NCBI RefSeq assembly: GCF_003002875.1
Contig: NZ_PVTH01000010.1
Span: forward strand, 1 to 64,000
Source of the DNA: Arcticibacter pallidicorallinus
GTDB taxonomy: Bacteria; Bacteroidota; Bacteroidia; Sphingobacteriales; Sphingobacteriaceae
DNA length: 64,000 nt
Direction of reading: 5' to 3'
Shown: in pieces, positions 59,385 through 64,000 of the stretch
Position numbering within the stretch: position 1 is the first letter of the stretch
Layout: each line of letters opens with the position of its first letter
The notes under the pieces: generated by a model
Databases searched by the model: none
Seen by the model: only the letters and a program-made list of their open reading frames with translations
What the model was told of the DNA's origin: nothing
Translations under genes and position numbers: made by a program

Positions 59385-62300
59385 ATGAAAATTGCTGAAA
59401 TATCAATAAAAAGACCCACCGTAGTGGTTGTACTGTTTACGGTATTGTCACTCCTTGGGTATATAAGTTATACCTCGCTCAGTTACGAGCTCTTACCTAA
59501 GTTCTCGCCGTCGGTTGTTTCGGTAACGACGATATACCCGGGGGCATCGCCAAGTGAGGTGGAGAATACGGTGACGAAGAAAATTGAGGACGCCGTGGCT
59601 TCGATGGAGAACATCAAGAAGCTAAATGCAACTTCTTACGAGAGCCTTTCCTCAGTTGTAATTACCCTGCATAGTGGAACGGATGTGGATCTGGCACTGA
59701 ACGATGCGCAAAGGAAGGTAAATGCTATCCTTTCGGAACTTCCGGAGGATACTGAAGCGCCATCGCTAAACAAGTTCTCATTGGACGACCTTCCGGTTAT
59801 TACCATGTCGGCTACTTCGACAATGGATGATGCCGCCTTTTTTGATTTGATGGACAACCGCGTTGTTCCGAGCATCTCCAGGGTGACCGGAGTGGCACAG
59901 GTAAATATCATCGGTGGTCGTGAACGCGAAATTCAGGTAAGTATTGATGATAATAAGTTACAGGCTTATAATTTATCGCTACTCACTGTACAACAGACTA
60001 TCCAGGGATCCAATCTGGACTTTCCAACGGGATCTGTGAAAACACAAGACCGCGATATCCTGGTACGTCTGGCAGGAAAATATAGCACTGTCGAGGAGCT
60101 TCGCAACCTGGTCATTTCGGATAAGAATGGCATTCAGGTAAGGCTTGGAGACGTGGCAGACGTTCAGGATGCACAAAAGGACGTTGAGAAGCTGGCTCGT
60201 GTAGACCGGAAAGCATCCATTGCATTGCAGGTGATCAAGCAATCAGACGCAAATGCGGTAGATGTTAGTAAGGGAATCCATACGATCATCGAAAAGCTGC
60301 ATCAGGACTACGAGAAAGTAGGTCTTAACCTGGTGATTGCGTCCGACAGTTCCATATACACACTCGAATCTGCCGACGCGGTTATTCATGACCTTGTGCT
60401 GGCTGTTATTCTGGTTGCTTTCGTGATGCTTTTCTTCCTGCATAGTTTGAGAAACGCAGCCATTGTAATGGTGTCAATCCCGGCTTCCTTGATCGCCACC
60501 TTTATAGGAATCAGCATGTTCGGCTATACGCTGAACCTGATGTCTCTTCTGGGTCTTTCGCTGGTGGTGGGTATTCTCGTGGATGATGCTATTGTGGTAT
60601 TGGAGAATATTTACAGGCATATGGAAATGGGCAAGAACCGGGTGAAAGCTGCCTTTGAGGCAACGAAGGAAATTGGCTTTACGGTAACCTCGATTACTCT
60701 GGTAATTGTGGTGGTGTTCTTCCCTATCGCCATTAGTACCGGTTTAGTTTCGGACATTCTGAGACAGTTCTGCGTGGTGGTTATTATCGCTACCTTGCTC
60801 AGTTTGCTAACCTCCTTCACAATTGTACCGCTTCTGTCTTCGCGCTTTGGAAAACTGGAGCACCTTACGGGCAAGAATATGTTCGAACGCGTGATCCTTC
60901 GCTTTGAAAGAGGCCTGGACAAGTTTACAGCCTGGATTACAGGTATATTAAACTGGTCTCTGGCCCATAAGAAGACTGTGCTGGCCGGAACATTTGTTAT
61001 GCTGCTTGCTTCTATCGCGTTACTCGCAACCGGATATATCGGAACGGAGTTCTTCCCTAAGAGCGACAGAGGTGAGTTTATTGTGCAGATAGAAATGCCT
61101 AAAGATGCTTCTATCGAGCAGACAAACCTGATGACGTCGAGGGCAGAAAATATGCTTAATCAAAAGCCTGAAATCACCCGTATGATCACGACCGTGGGTC
61201 AGACAAGTGATGGTATGGGTGCTAGCCAGTCGACCGCGTATAAATCGGAAATCACGGTTCAGCTGGTGGAACGTAAAGAGCGAGCTGACCAGTCTGACGT
61301 TTATGCTGCCAAGGTTAGGAAGGAACTCACGGAGAGCCTTGCCGGCGCTAAGATTACGACTACACCAGTGAGTATTCTGGGTAGTGCGGAAAGAGCCCCG
61401 GTTGAAGTTATCGTAATGGGACCTGACTTGCCAAGTGTAATGGAGTTTGCTGAGGTGGTACGTGGAAAGGTTGAGAAGATCGAGGGAACTACGGGAATCA
61501 AACTTTCAGTTGAAAGTGGTAATCCGGAGGTTCAGGTTCAGGTGGACCGCGATAAGATGTCGTCTTTAGGTCTGTCTTTGCAAACCGTAGGTGCGACGAT
61601 GCAAACCGCTTTTAGTGGGAACACTGACAGCAAGTTTCGCCAGGGTGAGTATGAGTATGATATCAATATCAGGCTCGATGACTACAACAGACAGAGCATA
61701 GACGATGTGCGTGGTCTGACGTTTATTAACTCCAAAGATGAACGTATCCGCCTGGAGCAGTTTGCAACGGTAACGGAAGGATCAGGCCCTAGTCAGTTGG
61801 AACGTCAGGATAAAAGCACGAAGGTGTCGGTTCAATCGCAGGTGGTGGGACGTCCGACGGGAACTGTCTTCGCAGATATTGAGACCCAGATTAAGGATCT
61901 GAAGAGACCAACCGGAGTGAGCTATCTGTTTGGAGGTGATATGGAGAATCAGTCGGAAGGCTTTGGCACCCTGGGAATGGCTTTGATGATGTCCATCATC
62001 ATGGTATACCTGATTATGGTGGCCTTGTATGACAACTATATTTACCCATTTGTGGTAATGTTCTCTATTCCGTTGTCGATTATCGGCGCATTACTAGCAT
62101 TGGCTTTAACCAACAACTCGCTAAGTATATTCACCATTCTGGGATTGATCATGCTGATCGGTTTGGTGGCAAAAAATGCGATTATCCTGGTTGACTTTAC
62201 GAACCAGCAGAAGGCGGAAGGTAAGTCTACGCGTGAATCGCTGATCATGGCTAACCACGCCCGTTTAAGGCCTATCCTGATGACCACAATTGCGATGGTT

Positions 62301-62543
62301 ATTGGGATGCTTCCGATTGCTATTGCATCGGGTGCGGGTGCTGAGTGGAAAAATGGTCTGGCATGGGTAATTATCGGTGGTCTGATTAGCTCACTATTCC
62401 TTACACTGGTGATTGTACCGGTGATTTATGAGGCATTTGATAATATCATGCATCGTTGGGGTTGGGATAAAAAGGGAGATGACATCGATGCGATGATGAC
62501 AGAACCTGAAAAAGAAGAAAAGGAACTGGAAGTAGTTCACTAG
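59385..62543 (+). CDS. RND efflux pump inner membrane permease (AcrB/HAE1-like)
   Basis: Proton-driven exporter of hydrophobic compounds. The 1052-aa protein has twelve predicted helices and two large periplasmic loops. Proton-relay Asp pair in TM4 is LVVGILVDDAIVVLENIYRH; TM10 has the matching Lys in GLVAKNAIILVDF; TM1 start RPTVVVVLFTVLSLLGYISY. The porter domain has FPTGSVKTQDRDILVRLAGK and TTYPGASPSEVENTVTKKIE-like segments as in HAE1 pumps. The C-terminus is acidic and cytoplasmic. Substrates unknown; heavy-metal pumps have other TM4 motifs, which argues for drugs. Confidence 0.94.
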   Translation: MKIAEISIKRPTVVVVLFTVLSLLGYISYTSLSYELLPKFSPSVVSVTTIYPGASPSEVENTVTKKIEDAVASMENIKKLNATSYESLSSVVITLHSGTDVDLALNDAQRKVNAILSELPEDTEAPSLNKFSLDDLPVITMSATSTMDDAAFFDLMDNRVVPSISRVTGVAQVNIIGGREREIQVSIDDNKLQAYNLSLLTVQQTIQGSNLDFPTGSVKTQDRDILVRLAGKYSTVEELRNLVISDKNGIQVRLGDVADVQDAQKDVEKLARVDRKASIALQVIKQSDANAVDVSKGIHTIIEKLHQDYEKVGLNLVIASDSSIYTLESADAVIHDLVLAVILVAFVMLFFLHSLRNAAIVMVSIPASLIATFIGISMFGYTLNLMSLLGLSLVVGILVDDAIVVLENIYRHMEMGKNRVKAAFEATKEIGFTVTSITLVIVVVFFPIAISTGLVSDILRQFCVVVIIATLLSLLTSFTIVPLLSSRFGKLEHLTGKNMFERVILRFERGLDKFTAWITGILNWSLAHKKTVLAGTFVMLLASIALLATGYIGTEFFPKSDRGEFIVQIEMPKDASIEQTNLMTSRAENMLNQKPEITRMITTVGQTSDGMGASQSTAYKSEITVQLVERKERADQSDVYAAKVRKELTESLAGAKITTTPVSILGSAERAPVEVIVMGPDLPSVMEFAEVVRGKVEKIEGTTGIKLSVESGNPEVQVQVDRDKMSSLGLSLQTVGATMQTAFSGNTDSKFRQGEYEYDINIRLDDYNRQSIDDVRGLTFINSKDERIRLEQFATVTEGSGPSQLERQDKSTKVSVQSQVVGRPTGTVFADIETQIKDLKRPTGVSYLFGGDMENQSEGFGTLGMALMMSIIMVYLIMVALYDNYIYPFVVMFSIPLSIIGALLALALTNNSLSIFTILGLIMLIGLVAKNAIILVDFTNQQKAEGKSTRESLIMANHARLRPILMTTIAMVIGMLPIAIASGAGAEWKNGLAWVIIGGLISSLFLTLVIVPVIYEAFDNIMHRWGWDKKGDDIDAMMTEPEKEEKELEVVH

Positions 62544-62618
62544 CGTGCCTTAATTATACAGCATAATAATAGTTGTGACTGGTCTGGTGAGGTAAACAAA
62601 TCAGCTCACTTAATACAC

Positions 62619-62665
62619 AAAAAAGCTCAGATAGGATGTTGTTCCTTTTCTGAGCTTTTTTTATT
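62619..62665 (+). terminator. Terminator after the RND pump operon
   Basis: AAAAAGCTCAGA pairs with TCTGAGCTTTTT across an 17-nt loop, followed by TTATTT. Confidence 0.9.
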
Positions 62666-62790
62666 TAATTTGGTACATAGGCAATGTACTTACAGAGCAG
62701 GATAGTACGGGTTGCGTAACAATGCTAAAACTGTTAAGTTTAACTACCTTTTCAGAGCCTGAATGCTGATTAACGCCAACCAGTTATAAC

Positions 62791-63378
62791 ATGAGACAGT
62801 ATATTAAATTCTCAGATTCCAATCTATTGGCTCTGCTGAAGCAGGGTGATATAGTTGCGTTCGAGGAATTATATGAAAGATACTGGTCTAAACTTTATTC
62901 AGCGGGGTACAAACGTTTGGGAAACCGGGAAGCAGCGGAAGAGATCGTGCAGGATATATTTACTTCTTTGTGGATTAAACGCTCTTCTCTAGTGGTCAAT
63001 TCTTCATTTGAAAATTACCTTTATTCTTCTGTTAAATACATGGTTTTCGCGTCATTTCAGAAAGAAAGCAACAGGAAGACTTATGAAAACTACGTGGCCC
63101 ATGTTCATAAAGACATTGATAATTCGACAGTTGAGGCCATTGACTGGAATGAACTGACACGAAATGTGGGCACTGAAGTAGAAAAGCTTCCTGAAAAGTG
63201 CCGCAAAGTTTATGAGTTAAGCCGGAAGGAATTCCGCTCGAATAAAGAGATCGCTTTTTCCTTGGGTATCTCTGAAAAAACTGTAGAGAATCATCTCACA
63301 CGCGCTCTGCGTACTCTGCGCGTAAACCTAAAGCAGGTGGGGACTCTCCTGCTCAGCTCCCTTTTATCTTTTTTTTAA
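62791..63378 (+). CDS. FecI-like ECF sigma factor (Bacteroidota expansion family)
   Basis: A 195-aa sigma-70 factor with regions 2 and 4. Region 2: EELYERYWSKLYSAGYKRLG and AAEEIVQDIFTSLWIKRSSL; region 4: LPEKCRKVYELSRKEFRSNK and FSLGISEKTVENHLTRALRT. The C-terminal hydrophobic stretch (QVGTLLLSSLLSFF) is common in this family. The anti-sigma gene starts 78 bases downstream. Such pairs usually control a SusC/SusD transporter operon, which would lie right of the window. Confidence 0.92.
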   Translation: MRQYIKFSDSNLLALLKQGDIVAFEELYERYWSKLYSAGYKRLGNREAAEEIVQDIFTSLWIKRSSLVVNSSFENYLYSSVKYMVFASFQKESNRKTYENYVAHVHKDIDNSTVEAIDWNELTRNVGTEVEKLPEKCRKVYELSRKEFRSNKEIAFSLGISEKTVENHLTRALRTLRVNLKQVGTLLLSSLLSFF

Positions 63379-63455
63379 ATTTTTTAGGTTTCGATTGGGG
63401 GTAAAGGCTGGGTTAGCTCACTGTACTTATATACCAGTTATAACCTTAGAGCCTA

Positions 63456-64000
63456 ATGAATATTTCACCTGAGCTTATTAATAAGTATTTGAACCGCGAA
63501 TGCAGCCCTGAAGAGGAGCGACTTGTGCGGGACTGGTATGACTCTTTTGATAGCAAGGAAGAGCCGGCTGAATTGCTAAATAGCGATCAACGGGATTCTA
63601 TCCGGAAGCGGATACTTGAGAATGTACGGTCGGAAATCAGCAGGAACGAGGAGGGCGTGAAAGTGGGTGGTTCCAGCCGCCGTTTTTACTATGCCGTTGG
63701 ATTGGTTGCGGCTTCTTTGATTATCGCATTTTCTGCTGTTAACCAGATACTCTTAAAAGATTCGGCCGCTGAGACAATTGAAACCGTTGTTATTACTAAC
63801 AATACTCATATACTTAAGAACCATATTTTACCTGACGGCAGTAGCCTCTGGCTTGAGCCGGAGACAACTATACGGTATACTCTTCCATTTGTTAACAAAT
63901 ACAGGAAAGTATCGATGAAGGGAGAGACTTTTTTTGATATTAAGCGGGATACCCTCCACCCGTTCATCATCCACACGGAACAATTCGACACACGTGTTCT
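63456..64000 (+). CDS. FecR-family anti-sigma factor, 3' end cut by the window
   Basis: A partial gene of at least 181 codons. It starts MNISPELINKYLNRECSPEE and RLVRDWYDSF, the cytoplasmic sigma-binding part. One transmembrane helix follows (about 74-93, FYYAVGLVAASLIIAFSA), then the start of the periplasmic FecR domain (KNHILPDGSSLWLEPETTIR and KVSMKGETFFDIKRD). It senses a signal from a TonB receptor and releases FecI. The frame stays open to the window end. Confidence 0.92.
   Translation, partial: MNISPELINKYLNRECSPEEERLVRDWYDSFDSKEEPAELLNSDQRDSIRKRILENVRSEISRNEEGVKVGGSSRRFYYAVGLVAASLIIAFSAVNQILLKDSAAETIETVVITNNTHILKNHILPDGSSLWLEPETTIRYTLPFVNKYRKVSMKGETFFDIKRDTLHPFIIHTEQFDTRV

Overview
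The window looks like a chromosomal segment of a Bacteroidota bacterium, most likely Sphingobacteriaceae (Pedobacter-like). This rests on gene content (PorD of type IX secretion, a GT117/DUF2723 protein, FecI/FecR, lipoproteins with short lipoboxes, a TPR-hybrid histidine kinase) and on promoters of the Bacteroidota type, TTG-N19/21-TAnnTTTG, seen many times. No prophage, insertion sequence or CRISPR array was found. The lineage is inferred from family knowledge, not from a database search.

Layout. 1-1551: a 1.5 kb stretch without genes, with a strong leftward promoter at its left edge that may serve an rRNA or other stable RNA operon outside the window. 1552-7557: bamD, RNA polymerase omega, coaBC, porD, recN, then fabI. 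7635-9325 (minus): two small lipoproteins and an SDR oxidoreductase. 9452-13842: a sugar-nucleotide epimerase facing a three-gene operon (ArnT-like transferase, GT2 transferase, LPG-synthase-like membrane protein), probably for decorating a surface glycan or lipid. 13874-17226 (minus): a PQQ-type sugar dehydrogenase lipoprotein followed at once by a TonB-dependent receptor. 17293-18549: a prephenate dehydrogenase of the fungal Tyr1 type. 19342-22817 (minus): the str operon rpsL-rpsG-fusA-rpsJ, with notable intercistronic hairpins. 22926-27790 (minus): M1 peptidase, Spx-like protein, pth, rplY, prs and tRNA-Gln(TTG). 28083-38420: GT117 protein, accA, orphan TPR histidine kinase, Pif1/RecD-like helicase with HRDC and HTH tails, and the P5C dehydrogenase.

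38485-42618 is the most coherent accessory module: an Rrf2 Fe-S type regulator, a lipoprotein, a cupin, a type II NADH dehydrogenase and an RIC/ScdA di-iron repair protein. A perfect 9-6-9 inverted repeat lies in the core promoter of the repair gene and is shared with a divergent small gene. It reads as a nitrosative or oxidative stress response.

42829-46930 contains a perfect 20-bp inverted repeat, a periplasmic trehalase, a double aspartic protease/PDZ protein, YceI, and a predicted 63-nt small RNA (promoter, hairpin and terminator, no reading frame) divergent from a NYN-domain gene. 47591-55364: MBL hydrolase, the recJ-lptB-GH3 operon, polyprenyl synthase, an ECF sigma factor and murB. 55481-62543: two paralogous TetR regulators with apparent non-ATG starts, followed by a tripartite RND efflux operon. 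62791-64000: a FecI-type sigma factor and the start of its FecR anti-sigma factor, cut by the window edge.

Several genes (bamD, the ArnT-like gene, yceI, the first tetR) have the promoter -7 box almost touching the start codon, so leaderless or near-leaderless mRNAs are likely, and longer in-frame starts running through the promoter were rejected.
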